From VRUE01 sp963715455 (GTDB lineage: Bacteria; Actinomycetota; Thermoleophilia; Solirubrobacterales; 70-9), in the NCBI GenBank assembly GCA_963715455.1, contig OY970245.1, positions 496,001 to 560,000 on the forward strand: a DNA stretch of 64,000 nt, read 5' to 3'. Shown piece by piece: positions 33,812 through 42,990 of this stretch; positions within the stretch are counted from its first letter, which is position 1; every line of letters begins with the position of its first letter. The position numbers were made by a program, and so were the translations under genes. Under the pieces are notes generated by a model. It saw only the letters and a list, made by a program, of their open reading frames with translations, had not been told where the DNA came from and did not search any database.

Positions 33812-34165
33812 CTAGAGCTTTCTCTGGGCAACGACCGCTCGCTTGACCTCGAGCACGTCGCGCCCGATCGCGTCGAGGCGGTCGAGGATCACCTGCTCGA
33901 ACGAGCGACCGCTACCCATGCGCCCTGCCGCGTGGAGGAGGTCGGCGGCCGGCGTGTCGAGGGCCCGGGCGATCTGCTCGATCACCTCGTCAGCAGGCGG
34001 GCCTTGGCTGCCGAGCTCGACCCTGGAGAGGTTGGAAGCCGACATTGGGATGCGTTTGGCGAGCTGGTCCAGCGTGTAGCCACGCTCGCGGCGGAGTTTC
34101 CGCAGCAACGCGCCCAGGGCTAGGGCGCGGCTTGCCTCCCTTTGTCCCCTGGGGCTCGCCATCAC
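33812..34165 (-). CDS. XRE-family helix-turn-helix regulator
   Basis: 117-residue protein with an HTH_3/XRE domain at about 18-75: LGALLRKLRRERGYTLDQLA, then RIPMSASNLSRVELGSQGPPADEVIEQIARALDTP. The remainder is a short helical tail. It lies convergent with the TPR-like gene (stop codons adjacent at 33809-33814) and next to tRNA-Lys. Both GTG (34165) and ATG (34162) could start it. The target is unknown; no clear operator is visible in the 96-base gap to the tRNA. Confidence 0.8.
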   Translation of the reverse strand: MMASPRGQREASRALALGALLRKLRRERGYTLDQLAKRIPMSASNLSRVELGSQGPPADEVIEQIARALDTPAADLLHAAGRMGSGRSFEQVILDRLDAIGRDVLEVKRAVVAQRKL

Positions 34166-34261
34166 CAGCCCCTGTTTCGAGCATAAACACGCGGTCCCCT
34201 TGCCGTTTCCCGCAAAGCGGTAGATAGCCCGAAAGATTCCGCCGCGGCGCGCCGAAATTCA

Positions 34262-34334
34262 TGGGCCGTGCTGGGCTCGAACCAGCGACCTTGAGATTAA
34301 GAGTCTCCTGCTCTACCAACTGAGCTAACGGCCC
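34262..34334 (-). tRNA. tRNA-Lys (CTT anticodon)
   Basis: On the minus strand the acceptor GGGCCGT pairs with ACGGCCC, the D stem is GCTC/GAGC, the anticodon loop reads CTCTTAA (anticodon CTT) on a GGAGA/TCTC stem, and the T arm is GCTGG-TTCGAGC-CCAGC. 73 bases including the A discriminator; CCA is not encoded. Confidence 0.95.
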
Positions 34335-34363
34335 GGGAAGCCAGCAAGTATAGGAAGGGCGGA

Positions 34364-35116
34364 CTAGCCGCGGACCGTGCAGCCCTTCTCAACGCTGCCG
34401 TCGATGATCGTGCCGTCGACGAAGGTGAAGCGACCGTGGGTGCGCAGCACGTTGTCGCTGCAGCGGGCCGAGGTGTAGCTGCGTTTGGCACCGCGGTAGC
34501 GGTAGCGGCGACCGACGTCGACGTCGAGGTGGGTAAGAGCGCCACGGCCGCCAGCGATTGGCGGCACGTTGACGACGACGCGGTAGCGAAATTCTCCCGG
34601 GCGCCGTTCGATCGGGATCGTCAGCACGAAGCTCTGCACCATCGGCGAGGTAGTGCGCGCGTGGAAGATCACGGTCGGCTTGCCAGCTTCTCGCGGGCCG
34701 TTGAAGAGGGTCAGCGCCGAGCTCGCCGGGACGGGTCCCATGCCCTCGGGGACGACTACCGCTTCCACACGCCCGGTGCCGACGATCGCGCCCGAGCATC
34801 TGGCTCGTGCTTCCTGGGGGGTCGCTTCCGCCAGTGCGGCTGGCTGGCAGATGGGCAGGCCAGCGGTGGTGAGGCGTCCGTCGCGGTCGAAGTCGACCAC
34901 TATTTGCTGCAAGGCCGGCGGCACGCTGCCGTCCACAGCCCGTAGGTCGGCGTGTCCCTCGAAGTCGATCGGTGCAAAGGCATTGCGCGGCAGGGTGCGC
35001 GGGGTGAAGCCCCCGTCGGCGGTGAGGATCAGGTTGTCGATCCGCACCAGGGCAGCGTCGGCCCCGCCCGTCAGCAGAACGCAGATCGCCACCCCGATGC
35101 CCAGAAGCCGCCTCAC
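34364..35116 (-). CDS. Secreted protein, paralogue of 55565 protein
   Basis: 250 residues with a signal peptide (MRRLLGIGVAICVLLTGGADA). I do not know the family, but it clearly aligns with the protein at 55565: shared motifs are GGFTPRTLP, DGSVPPA, the D-R-D-G turn, GLPIC, the spacing to C-SGAIVGTG, TLFNG, GKPTVIFHA, PPIAGGRGALTH and the final Cys-T-x-x-G (KGCTVRG). Four conserved cysteines suggest disulfides outside the cell. The start is a GTG at 35114-35116 after GGGAGGGA. It is divergent from the MmpL gene by 120 bases and may work with that transporter; this is inference. Confidence 0.8.
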   Translation of the reverse strand: MRRLLGIGVAICVLLTGGADAALVRIDNLILTADGGFTPRTLPRNAFAPIDFEGHADLRAVDGSVPPALQQIVVDFDRDGRLTTAGLPICQPAALAEATPQEARARCSGAIVGTGRVEAVVVPEGMGPVPASSALTLFNGPREAGKPTVIFHARTTSPMVQSFVLTIPIERRPGEFRYRVVVNVPPIAGGRGALTHLDVDVGRRYRYRGAKRSYTSARCSDNVLRTHGRFTFVDGTIIDGSVEKGCTVRG

Positions 35117-35236
35117 TTCGAAATCCCTCCCAGATCAGGCTAGCGATCCGCGCAAGCCGGCCCTGCAAACCTGGTCTTAACAGAGTCTTCTGTTTCTTTT
35201 CCCCCGCTCCGTCGCTCGGACCGCCAAACTACGTCC
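35117..35236. promoter_or_regulatory. Divergent gap: secreted protein / MmpL
   Basis: 120 bases between two divergent starts. On the minus side a ribosome site GGGAGGGA and an upstream TAGCCT are visible for the secreted protein. On the plus side CAAACT lies 6 bases before the MmpL GTG. A 6-bp hairpin AACAGA/TCTGTT at 35179-35194 followed by TCTTTT looks like a plus-strand terminator, but no plus gene ends here. Confidence 0.35.
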
Positions 35237-38200
35237 GTGCCTGTGAGGAGGAGCAGGGGGCAAAGCGATGACCCACGCGCTGATGGCGACGACAAGGCTC
35301 GCCCGCCCCTGATGCTGCGCTACCCGCGGCGGGCGCTGGCGATCTCGCTGCTCTTCGTCGCCGTTCTCGTCTCCTTCGGCTTCAGCCTCGAGGAGCGGCT
35401 CAGCCCGAGCACGCTGAGCATCAACGGCACCGAGTCGCAGCGCGCCAACGACATGCTGCGCAAGCACTTCGGCGACACCTCGCTCTTCGCCATTCTGCTG
35501 CAGGGGCCGCCGCAGGCGATCGACCGTCAGGGGCCCGAGCTGGTCCGTGCCTTCCGCCGCGACCCGAAGGTGACGACGCTCTCGCCCTGGGACAGGGGCT
35601 CGGTCGAGCAGCTGCGCCCCGGCCCCGGCCGCGCCCTGATCCTCGTCGATTTCCATGTGCCCGTCGACGAGGCGGTCGAGCACAAGGTGGACCTGGTTGA
35701 CGAGACGCTCTCCGAGGAGATCAAGTCGCCGGTAAGCGCTACCCAGACCAGCTTCGCCACCCTCTCGAAGACGATCCAGGATGAATCGATCACGGCCGCG
35801 GAGCGCGGCGAGCTGATCGCCCTGCCCGTCCTGCTCGTCGTCTTGCTGCTCGTCTTCCGTTCGCCAGTGGCGGCGGCTATCCCACTCGCCTTCGGGGCGA
35901 TCTCGGTCTTCTCATCGCGCGGACTGCTCGCGATCCTGACCAATTTCTTCGGCGTCGACGCGCTGGCTCTGACCGTCTGCACGATGATGGGGCTCGCCCT
36001 GGGGGTGGACTACGCGCTGCTGCTTGTCTCGCGCTTCCGCGAGGAGCTCGCCGCGGGGGCCGATCCGGTCGAGGCTGCCTGGGTGACGCGACGCACCGCC
36101 GGCCGCACCACGGTCTTCGCCGGCAGCACGCTGGTGCTCTCGATGGTGGTCGCCCTCTTCGTCGTGCCCGGCGCCCTGCTCGCCTCGCTGGCCGGCACCC
36201 TGGCGCTGGTCGTCCTGCTCACCGTGATCGTCGCCATGGTGCTGGGCCCACCAATCCTCGTTCTGCTCGGTCCCAACGTTGATCGCTGGCGCATTGGCCC
36301 CGCGCCGAACGGCGAACGCTCGCGGTTGATGACCCTTGTGGGCGCCGCCCTGCGCCGCCCGGCGGCGGTCTCTGCCTTGATCGGCGCCGTCGTGCTCGTC
36401 CTGGCGGCACCCGCCGTGGCGCTCAAGACCGGTCCCTTCAGCATCGGCCAGCTGCCACACGACAATCCTGCTCGCGAAGACACCGAAATGATCCAGGACC
36501 AGGCCGGGTCCGGGTTCGAAGCCCCCTACCTCATCGTTGCCGAGGCGCAGGACGGCACGATCACCGAACCGGAGCGGCTCGCCTCGCTGCGCCGCTGGCA
36601 GCGGCACATCGCCAGGACGCCGGGCGTGCAGAGCGTCGTCGGCCCGGGCCAGGTCGCCGAGCGCGTCGATCCGCTGCGCGAAACCGGCAACGCGCTGCTC
36701 GCCTCCGACGAAGACACCGGGCCGCTCGCCAATCTGACGCGCTTGAGCCGCAACATCGAGCGGGTCGCGGACGGTGTCGCCGCGCTGCGCGGCGGCATCT
36801 CGCGGGCCACCTACGGCGCCGGTCTGCTGGCCGAAGGCTCGGGTCGCGCCGAGGAGGGCGCCGTGGCGATCGCCCAGGGCCTCGGCGAAGCGATGGCCGG
36901 CAGCGACGAAGCGATCGAGGCCGTCGACCGCCTGGCCGACGGCAACCGCCAGCTCGCCAAAGGGCTCGAACAGGCGGCGCTCGGCGGCCTGCAGCTCAAG
37001 TTCGGCACCCATGATGTAGCGGCCAACCTCAATGCCAACGCCACGCCCAGGGCACGACGGCTGGTCAAGGCTCTCGAAGAAGAGACCGAGACGACTGTGC
37101 CGCAGCTGCAGGGCGCGGCGCAGAGGACGAACGAACAGGTGGCGATCGTCTTACAGCAGCTTGAAGCGATGACGGTCGGCAAAGGCGATCCGAGCTACGG
37201 GGCCGCGCTCGAGGCGGCTCGCCAGGCGGCCGGATCCGCTGGGCCGCTCGTCGCCGAAGTCGGCGCCCTGCAGACGAAGCTCGACGCCAACCTGGACGAC
37301 GCCCGCACGATCAAAGCGTTCCTGGAGAGCGAACTCACCCACATGCGAGAACTCTCCGACGCGGCAAAACGGCTCTCCGACGGCCTCTTCGAACTGGAAA
37401 GGGGCGCCAACCAGCTCGCCGACGGCTCGGCGCGGCTGAACCGCGAAACGAAACTGCTGATCGAGGAACTCGGCGAAGCGGACTCGGCTGTCTCACAGCT
37501 CGCCGCCGGTCTCACCCAGCTCGCCGACGGCACCGAGGAGTTCGAGCGTCAGCTGAGCACCTTCTACACGCGCTCCTACCCGCTGCAGTCGGGCACACGT
37601 CGCCTGACGGTGCGGGTCGAATCACAGAATGAGCAGGTCAACCGGCAAGTGGAGAGGGTGCGAGACACCACGCCGGGCATCTTTGACTCGGGCTACTTCG
37701 TGCTCTCGGCGCTCGACGGCACGCGTGGCCGCCTCAACGAACGGGTCTCCGAAGCGATCGACCTGAACGGCGGCGGCCAGGCGGCCACGTTGCTGGTCTT
37801 CTCCCAGTACGCCTTCAACTCGGATGGCTCGATCGAGCTCAACGAGCAACTTGAAGACGATGCCCACAAGCTCAGCAAGGAAGCCGATGTTGCGACCGGT
37901 GTTGCCGGCGGCGCCGCCACCCTCAACACCTACAGTCGCATTACCCGTGAGCGCATGCCCTGGGTGATTGCAGCGATCACGCTCGCAACCTTCCTCGTCC
38001 TCGTCCTCGTCTTGCGTGCCCTACCGCTGGCGGCGATCGCCGTCGGCCTCAACATCCTCACCGTCGCCGTCGCCTTTGGCGTGCTCACCCTGCTCACCAC
38101 CGTGCCCGAGGGCTGGCCGCTTGGTGGTCGCGATTATGTCGATGCGGTGGGGGCGACGATGATCTTCGGCGTCGTCTTCGGGCTCTCGATCGATTACGCG

Positions 38201-38515
38201 GTCTTTCTCCTGGTGCGCATGCGTGAGCACTACGACGAGTACGGCGACAACGTCGCGGCGATCGACTTTGGCCTCGAGAAGACGGCCCGGGTGATCACCG
38301 GCGCCGCGGCGATCATGATGGCTGTCTTCATCGCCTTCGCCGGGGCGCCGATCGCCACCGTGAGCCAGTTGGGGATCGGCCTGACGGTCGCCGTCCTGCT
38401 CGATGCGACCGTGGTGCGCATCGTTCTCCTGCCGGCCTTGATGCTGCTGATCGGCAAGCGCGTCTGGTGGCTGCCACGGCCGCTGGAGCGGGCACTACCC
38501 AAGCTCAACGTCTGA
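35237..38515 (+). CDS. MmpL-family RND transporter
   Basis: 1092-residue polytopic protein. Layout: helix 1 at about 34-52, first porter loop (55-190), helices 2-6 (about 195-365) with the DY pair in GLALGVDYALLLVSRFREE near 257, helix 7 at about 380-397, a very long extracytoplasmic part (400-900) rich in helical LADG-type repeats (RLADGNRQLAKGLEQAALGG, LERGANQLADGSARLN, LTQLADGTEEFERQL), then helices 8-12 (915-1085) with the second DY pair in FGLSIDYAVFLLVRMREHY near 985. The Asp-Tyr pairs carry protons in MmpL proteins. Such transporters move lipids or glycolipids across or out of the membrane. It is 139 bases upstream of six mce genes on the same strand. Confidence 0.93.
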   Translation: MPVRRSRGQSDDPRADGDDKARPPLMLRYPRRALAISLLFVAVLVSFGFSLEERLSPSTLSINGTESQRANDMLRKHFGDTSLFAILLQGPPQAIDRQGPELVRAFRRDPKVTTLSPWDRGSVEQLRPGPGRALILVDFHVPVDEAVEHKVDLVDETLSEEIKSPVSATQTSFATLSKTIQDESITAAERGELIALPVLLVVLLLVFRSPVAAAIPLAFGAISVFSSRGLLAILTNFFGVDALALTVCTMMGLALGVDYALLLVSRFREELAAGADPVEAAWVTRRTAGRTTVFAGSTLVLSMVVALFVVPGALLASLAGTLALVVLLTVIVAMVLGPPILVLLGPNVDRWRIGPAPNGERSRLMTLVGAALRRPAAVSALIGAVVLVLAAPAVALKTGPFSIGQLPHDNPAREDTEMIQDQAGSGFEAPYLIVAEAQDGTITEPERLASLRRWQRHIARTPGVQSVVGPGQVAERVDPLRETGNALLASDEDTGPLANLTRLSRNIERVADGVAALRGGISRATYGAGLLAEGSGRAEEGAVAIAQGLGEAMAGSDEAIEAVDRLADGNRQLAKGLEQAALGGLQLKFGTHDVAANLNANATPRARRLVKALEEETETTVPQLQGAAQRTNEQVAIVLQQLEAMTVGKGDPSYGAALEAARQAAGSAGPLVAEVGALQTKLDANLDDARTIKAFLESELTHMRELSDAAKRLSDGLFELERGANQLADGSARLNRETKLLIEELGEADSAVSQLAAGLTQLADGTEEFERQLSTFYTRSYPLQSGTRRLTVRVESQNEQVNRQVERVRDTTPGIFDSGYFVLSALDGTRGRLNERVSEAIDLNGGGQAATLLVFSQYAFNSDGSIELNEQLEDDAHKLSKEADVATGVAGGAATLNTYSRITRERMPWVIAAITLATFLVLVLVLRALPLAAIAVGLNILTVAVAFGVLTLLTTVPEGWPLGGRDYVDAVGATMIFGVVFGLSIDYAVFLLVRMREHYDEYGDNVAAIDFGLEKTARVITGAAAIMMAVFIAFAGAPIATVSQLGIGLTVAVLLDATVVRIVLLPALMLLIGKRVWWLPRPLERALPKLNV

Positions 38516-38654
38516 CGGCCGCTGAGCAAGCCAAAACAGCGCGTTGAATTCCAGTTAAGTCCCTGCTCGCCGTGTGCGTGGCGGCTGACGCCTCGGATAC
38601 GATTCTGCGGCCGTTCCCCCGGATCGGAGGCCGGGGAACCGCAAGCGACGATCC
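38516..38654. promoter_or_regulatory. MmpL-mce gap with possible promoter and hairpin
   Basis: The gap contains TACGAT at 38598-38603, a possible -10 box, and a hairpin at about 38612-38639 (GTTCCCC, CGG and CCG, GGGAAC with one bulge) in what would be the mce leader. There is no good -35. Hence the mce genes may have their own promoter or be read through from mmpL. Confidence 0.35.
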
Positions 38655-40067
38655 GTGGCTGCCAATCCCGCAGGCGAGGAGAAAAGCTCGGCCCAGAGCC
38701 GGGGCATCACCCCTGCGCGCATTGCGGTGATCGCCGTCCTCGGAGCAGCTGTGATCGCGCTCGCCTACGTGATCTTCTCCGGCAACGACAAGCACAAGTA
38801 CAACCTGCTTTTCCAGAATGCCGCCCAGCTGGTTCCCGACAACCAGGTGCTGATCGGTGGCCAGCCGGTTGGCTCGGTGGAAGAGATCGAGCTCACCGAC
38901 GACAACCTGGCCAAGGTGATCGTCAGCGTCGAACAGGAGCTGCACGAGGGCAGCACAGCGACGATCCGGGCCACCTCGCTCTCAGGGGTCGCCAACCACT
39001 ACGTCTCGGTCAGCCCCGGGCCGAACAGCAACCCGTCGCTCGATGAAGGCGCCACGCTCGGCCTCGCCTCGACGACGACGCCGGTCGATATCGACCAGTT
39101 CTTCAACACCTTCCCGCCCACGGTGCGTCGTGGCTTGGGCGAGTTCATCCGCGGCTTCTCGGACTGGTACGCCGGGCGGGGCGCGGACGGCACCGCCAAC
39201 GAGACCTTTAAGTACCTTGGCGTCGGTTTCAACCGGGCCGGTGCCTTCGCCGGCGAACTGAACGCCGACGAACGGCTCTTCTCACGTTTCCTGGTCGCCT
39301 CTAGCCAACTCAGCACGGCGGTCTCCGAACGCGGCGAGGAGCTCTCCAGTGCGATCGCCAACGCCAGTACGGCTTTCGGCGCGATCGCCGACGAGAACGT
39401 CGCACTCAGCCGCAGTCTCGCCCTGCTGCCGCCCACCTTCCGCCAGGCGAACACCACCTTCGTCAACCTGCGCGCCGCGCTCGATGACCTCGACCCGCTG
39501 ATCGAGACCTCGCGCACGGCGACCAAGGACCTCGCTCCCTTCCTCGCTGAACTCCGTCCCTTCCTCTCCAAAGCGGTGCCCGTCTTCAAGGATCTGCGCC
39601 TCACAGTGAGCCGGCCGGGCTTCGCCAACGACACGGCCGAAGCCCTGCAGATGCTGCCCACGGTGGAACAGCGCGCTTCGCGCACCTTCCCGCACGCCGA
39701 AGGGGCGATTGCCGCCTTCCAGCCCAACCTCGAATTCTTCCGCGCTTACGCGCCTGACCTCTTCAACGGCTTCGCCAAGCTCGGTCAGGTGACGGCGCCA
39801 TATGACGCCAACGGTCACTACGCGCGCGCCAGCCTCTCGGGCCTCAACCTCTTCGACTACAACCCCGAAACACGGGCGCTCGAACCGATCGCGCCCAGCG
39901 AACAGTACGGTGCCTTCGGCGACTCGGCATCCGTGCGTCGGCCCTGCCCGGGCGGCGCCAGCCAGCCTGCCGCCGACGGCTCCAGCCCCTTCGTCGAACC
40001 ACCCTTCACCGGCGCCGACGTGACCGCTTCCGACTGCAACCCGGCCGACGCGCCCCCCGGACCATGA
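38655..40067 (+). CDS. MCE-family protein 1 of 6
   Basis: 470 residues: an N-terminal membrane helix (about 23-41, ARIAVIAVLGAAVIALAYVIF), an MlaD/MCE domain (about 47-125: YNLLFQNAAQLVPDNQVLIG, GQPVGSVEEIELTDDNLAKV, LSGVANHYVSVSPG), then a long helical region and a Pro-rich Cys-containing tail (RRPCPGGASQ, SDCNPADAPPGP). MCE proteins assemble into hexameric tunnels that carry lipids from cell surface to membrane. GTG start at 38655. The stop overlaps the next start (ATGA). Its own order corresponds to MceA of mycobacteria. Confidence 0.9.
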   Translation: MAANPAGEEKSSAQSRGITPARIAVIAVLGAAVIALAYVIFSGNDKHKYNLLFQNAAQLVPDNQVLIGGQPVGSVEEIELTDDNLAKVIVSVEQELHEGSTATIRATSLSGVANHYVSVSPGPNSNPSLDEGATLGLASTTTPVDIDQFFNTFPPTVRRGLGEFIRGFSDWYAGRGADGTANETFKYLGVGFNRAGAFAGELNADERLFSRFLVASSQLSTAVSERGEELSSAIANASTAFGAIADENVALSRSLALLPPTFRQANTTFVNLRAALDDLDPLIETSRTATKDLAPFLAELRPFLSKAVPVFKDLRLTVSRPGFANDTAEALQMLPTVEQRASRTFPHAEGAIAAFQPNLEFFRAYAPDLFNGFAKLGQVTAPYDANGHYARASLSGLNLFDYNPETRALEPIAPSEQYGAFGDSASVRRPCPGGASQPAADGSSPFVEPPFTGADVTASDCNPADAPPGP

Positions 40068-41563
40068 GTAGGACGCTCGCCATAGGCGCCCTGGTCGCGG
40101 CCGTCATCGCCGCGGCTGTGCTGCTCTTCGCGGGGGGCGAAGACGACGACGCCTACGTGGTGCGGGCGATCTTCGACAGCGGCGGCTTCATGGTCAAAGG
40201 CGAGGAAGTACGGGTCGCCGGCGCCAACGTCGGCGAGATCGAGTCGGTTGGGGTGACCATGCCCGGCGAGATCTCCAGTTACGAAGACGGCAAGCCGGAG
40301 GCGATCTCGGGCAAGGCGGTGATCGTCATGAAGATCGCCGACGACGGCTTCGTGCCCTTCTACAGCGATGCCTCTTGTGTGATTCGCCCGCAGTCGCTGA
40401 TCGGCGAGAAGTTTGTCGACTGCCGCACGACCCTGCCGCGCGCTCCCGGCTCACCCAAGCCGGAAGAGCTCAAAGAGATCTCCGACGACCAGCCCGGCGC
40501 CGGCCAGTATTTGCTGCCGGTGGAGAACAACAGCACCAGCGTCGACCCCGACTTGATCAACAACATCAACAGGCTGCCCTACGCGCAGCGCTTCCGCCTG
40601 ATCTTCAACGAACTCGGCGCCGGCTTGGCCAGCCGCGGCGAGGACATCGAGGCGGTTGTGATGCGCGCTAACCCCGTGCTGCGCGACGTCGACCGGCTGC
40701 TCGGCATCCTCGAGGCTCAGCGCGAGCAGCTCGCCCAGCTGGCCGCCGACTCGGACCAGATCCTCGAGCCGCTCTCGCGTGAGCGCGCCGCTGTCGCTGG
40801 CTTCTTCACCAATGCCGGCGCCGCCGCCCAGGCCAGCTCCGAACGCGGGGCCGACCTGGAAGCCTCGCTGCAGAAGTTCCCCGAGTTCCTGCGCGAGCTC
40901 CGCCTCACCCTGCGCAGCTTCGGCGGCTTTTCCGATGCCGCCACGCCGATCTTTGCCGAACTGGGCAAGGCAGCGCCCTCGTTCACCGAAGCGACGCGTC
41001 TGCTGGCCCCGTTCTCCAACGCCTCCACAGTGGCGTTCAAGTCGCTCGGCAATGCCGGTGAAGAAGCCGGCCCGACGCTGCGCGCGGTCGACCCCCTCGC
41101 CCTCAAGGCCCGTGACCTGGCTCGCAGCGGTGCGGCGCCGACCAACGAACTGGCGGAGTTCTTCGCCAGCACCAAAGAAACCAAGGGCTTCGACGGGCTC
41201 GTCGACCTGATCTACAACACGACCGCCGCCTCGAACGGCTTCGACAAATACGGGCACTTCACGCGAATCTTGATCAGCCTGACCAATTGCCTTGACTACG
41301 AGGTAAGTCCGCAAAGCGGCTGTGTCGCGGACTTCACTGGCACCGGCGCGGGCACCTCGTCACTCACGGGTGTCGATCTGCTCGCCTTCTACAACGAACT
41401 GGAATCAGAAGAGGTGGCAAAGCTCGGGGGGACCCTCGCTCGTCCGGGCGCACAACTCCCATACCTCGCGCCGCTCCAGCCGACAGCACCGGCCGCTCCC
41501 CAAATCAGCCAAGGACGTGAGCTTGGCGCGACTCGGGAGCCTCGAGCTCCTTTCGAACCATGA
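40064..41563 (+). CDS. MCE-family protein 2 of 6
   Basis: 499 residues with an N-terminal helix (LAIGALVAAVIAAAVLLFAGG at about 4-24) and the MCE domain (about 30-145): VRAIFDSGGFMVKGEEVRVAG, ANVGEIESVGVT, DASCVIRPQSLIGEKFVDC. The MCE domain is slightly longer than in its neighbours because of an inserted loop (PGEISSYEDGKPEAISG). A helical part with QREQLAQLAADSDQILEPLS and LRLTLRSFGGFSDAATPIF follows. ATG start in ATGA overlap with gene 1, and ATGA overlap with gene 3. Tunnel subunit by family. Confidence 0.88.
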   Translation: MSRTLAIGALVAAVIAAAVLLFAGGEDDDAYVVRAIFDSGGFMVKGEEVRVAGANVGEIESVGVTMPGEISSYEDGKPEAISGKAVIVMKIADDGFVPFYSDASCVIRPQSLIGEKFVDCRTTLPRAPGSPKPEELKEISDDQPGAGQYLLPVENNSTSVDPDLINNINRLPYAQRFRLIFNELGAGLASRGEDIEAVVMRANPVLRDVDRLLGILEAQREQLAQLAADSDQILEPLSRERAAVAGFFTNAGAAAQASSERGADLEASLQKFPEFLRELRLTLRSFGGFSDAATPIFAELGKAAPSFTEATRLLAPFSNASTVAFKSLGNAGEEAGPTLRAVDPLALKARDLARSGAAPTNELAEFFASTKETKGFDGLVDLIYNTTAASNGFDKYGHFTRILISLTNCLDYEVSPQSGCVADFTGTGAGTSSLTGVDLLAFYNELESEEVAKLGGTLARPGAQLPYLAPLQPTAPAAPQISQGRELGATREPRAPFEP

Positions 41564-42990
41564 GAAATCGCAGCGGCATACAAGGGGTGGCGAGCAGCCC
41601 GGTGCTCGTCGGGGCGGTCACCGTGCTGGTCGTGATCGTCGCCGTCTTCCTCGCCTACAACGCCAACAACGGTCTGCCCTTCGTCTCCACCTACGACCTC
41701 ACCGCCCGCCTGCCTAACGCCAACGCCCTGGTCAAGGGCAATGAGGTGCGCATCGGCGGCGCCCGCGTCGGTGTGGTCAAGGCGGTCACCCCGGTGCAGA
41801 TCGGTGATGGCGAGGCTGCGGCGGACCTCAGCATCAGCCTCGACAAGAACGTCGAACCGCTGCCCGTCGACTCGACGATGATGATCCGCCCCAAATCACC
41901 GCTCGGCCTCAAGTATCTGCAGATCACCCCCGGCACATCGAGTGAGGGCTTTGAAGCCGGTGACACGATCCCGATGGCCGCGGCACGGCCCGAACCGGTC
42001 GACATCGACCAGTTCTTCGGCATGTTCGACGAGCAAACGCGGGAGTCGATCCAACGCGGCCTGGCTGGCTTCGGCAACGCCTTCGCGGGCCGCGGCCCGC
42101 AGATCAACGGCGCCTTTGCCGCCCTGCGCCTCTTGGCCGAAAACAGCCAGCCGACTTTGGCGACGATCGTCGCGCCGAGCACCGGCTTCGGCGATTTCTG
42201 GCGGGCGCTTGAGGCCCTCTCGGCCACCGTGGTGCCGGTTGCCGGCGAGCAGGCGAGCATGTTCGTCGCCCTCGACCGCACCTTTGCCGCCTTCGCCCGG
42301 GTCTCGCGCCCCTACATCCAGGAAACGATCGAACAGGGCCCCGAAACGCTCGACTCGTTGACCGAAGACCTGCCCGCCCTGCGTCCCTTCTTCCGCAGCT
42401 CCGAAGAGTTCTTCACCGCCCTGCGTCCCGGGGCCAAGGCACTTGCTACCACCTCGCCGACGATCGCCGCAGCGTTGCGTGCCGGCATCCCCGCGCTCAA
42501 CGCATCGCCGCGCCTCAATGCCCAGCTGCCGCCTACCGCGGACGCGCTGCTCGCCTTCCAGGAAGCGCCCGGCGTCTTCAACGGTCTCGACCTGCTGATC
42601 GACACCAACGAAACGCTCGCCCCGGCGATCAGGTTCATCAAGCCGGCGCAGACCACCTGCAACTACCTGACGCTTGCCTTCCGCAACCTGGCCAGTGCCT
42701 CCAGCGAGGGCAACGGCTTGGGCAACTGGTTCAACGCGATCGGCTTCCAGCCTCCGTCCGGTCCCAACTCCGAGGGTGGGCCGGCCTCTGCCCCTGCCAA
42801 TGGCGGACCGGACCGGGCCAACCACCTGCACTCCAATCCCTATCCGAACACTGCCGCTCCCGGCCAGCCCGCAGAGTGTGAGGCGGGCAACGAGCGCTAC
42901 GAAGCGGGCCGCACGGTGATCGGCAACACCCCGAGGAACGATGGCACGGTCACCGCGGGGCAATCCGAGAAACAGAAAGAAGCCGGCTGA
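41560..42990 (+). CDS. MCE-family protein 3 of 6
   Basis: 476 residues. Membrane helix about 14-32 (VGAVTVLVVIVAVFLAYNA), MCE domain about 40-130 (TARLPNANALVKGNEVRIGG, ARVGVVKAVTPVQIGDGEAA, IRPKSPLGLKYLQITPG), then helical region with EQTRESIQRGLAGFGNAFAG and TLDRTFAAFARVSRPYIQE-like stretches and a low-complexity Gly/Pro/Asn-rich tail. It starts with ATG in overlap with gene 2; its TGA overlaps the next ATG by one base. Probable tunnel subunit. Confidence 0.88.
   Translation: MRNRSGIQGVASSPVLVGAVTVLVVIVAVFLAYNANNGLPFVSTYDLTARLPNANALVKGNEVRIGGARVGVVKAVTPVQIGDGEAAADLSISLDKNVEPLPVDSTMMIRPKSPLGLKYLQITPGTSSEGFEAGDTIPMAAARPEPVDIDQFFGMFDEQTRESIQRGLAGFGNAFAGRGPQINGAFAALRLLAENSQPTLATIVAPSTGFGDFWRALEALSATVVPVAGEQASMFVALDRTFAAFARVSRPYIQETIEQGPETLDSLTEDLPALRPFFRSSEEFFTALRPGAKALATTSPTIAAALRAGIPALNASPRLNAQLPPTADALLAFQEAPGVFNGLDLLIDTNETLAPAIRFIKPAQTTCNYLTLAFRNLASASSEGNGLGNWFNAIGFQPPSGPNSEGGPASAPANGGPDRANHLHSNPYPNTAAPGQPAECEAGNERYEAGRTVIGNTPRNDGTVTAGQSEKQKEAG

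Noticed and set aside
35179..35200. Hairpin AACAGA/TCTGTT followed by TCTTTT as a terminator
   Set aside because: It lies between divergent genes with no plus-strand transcript to end; stem is only 6 bp.
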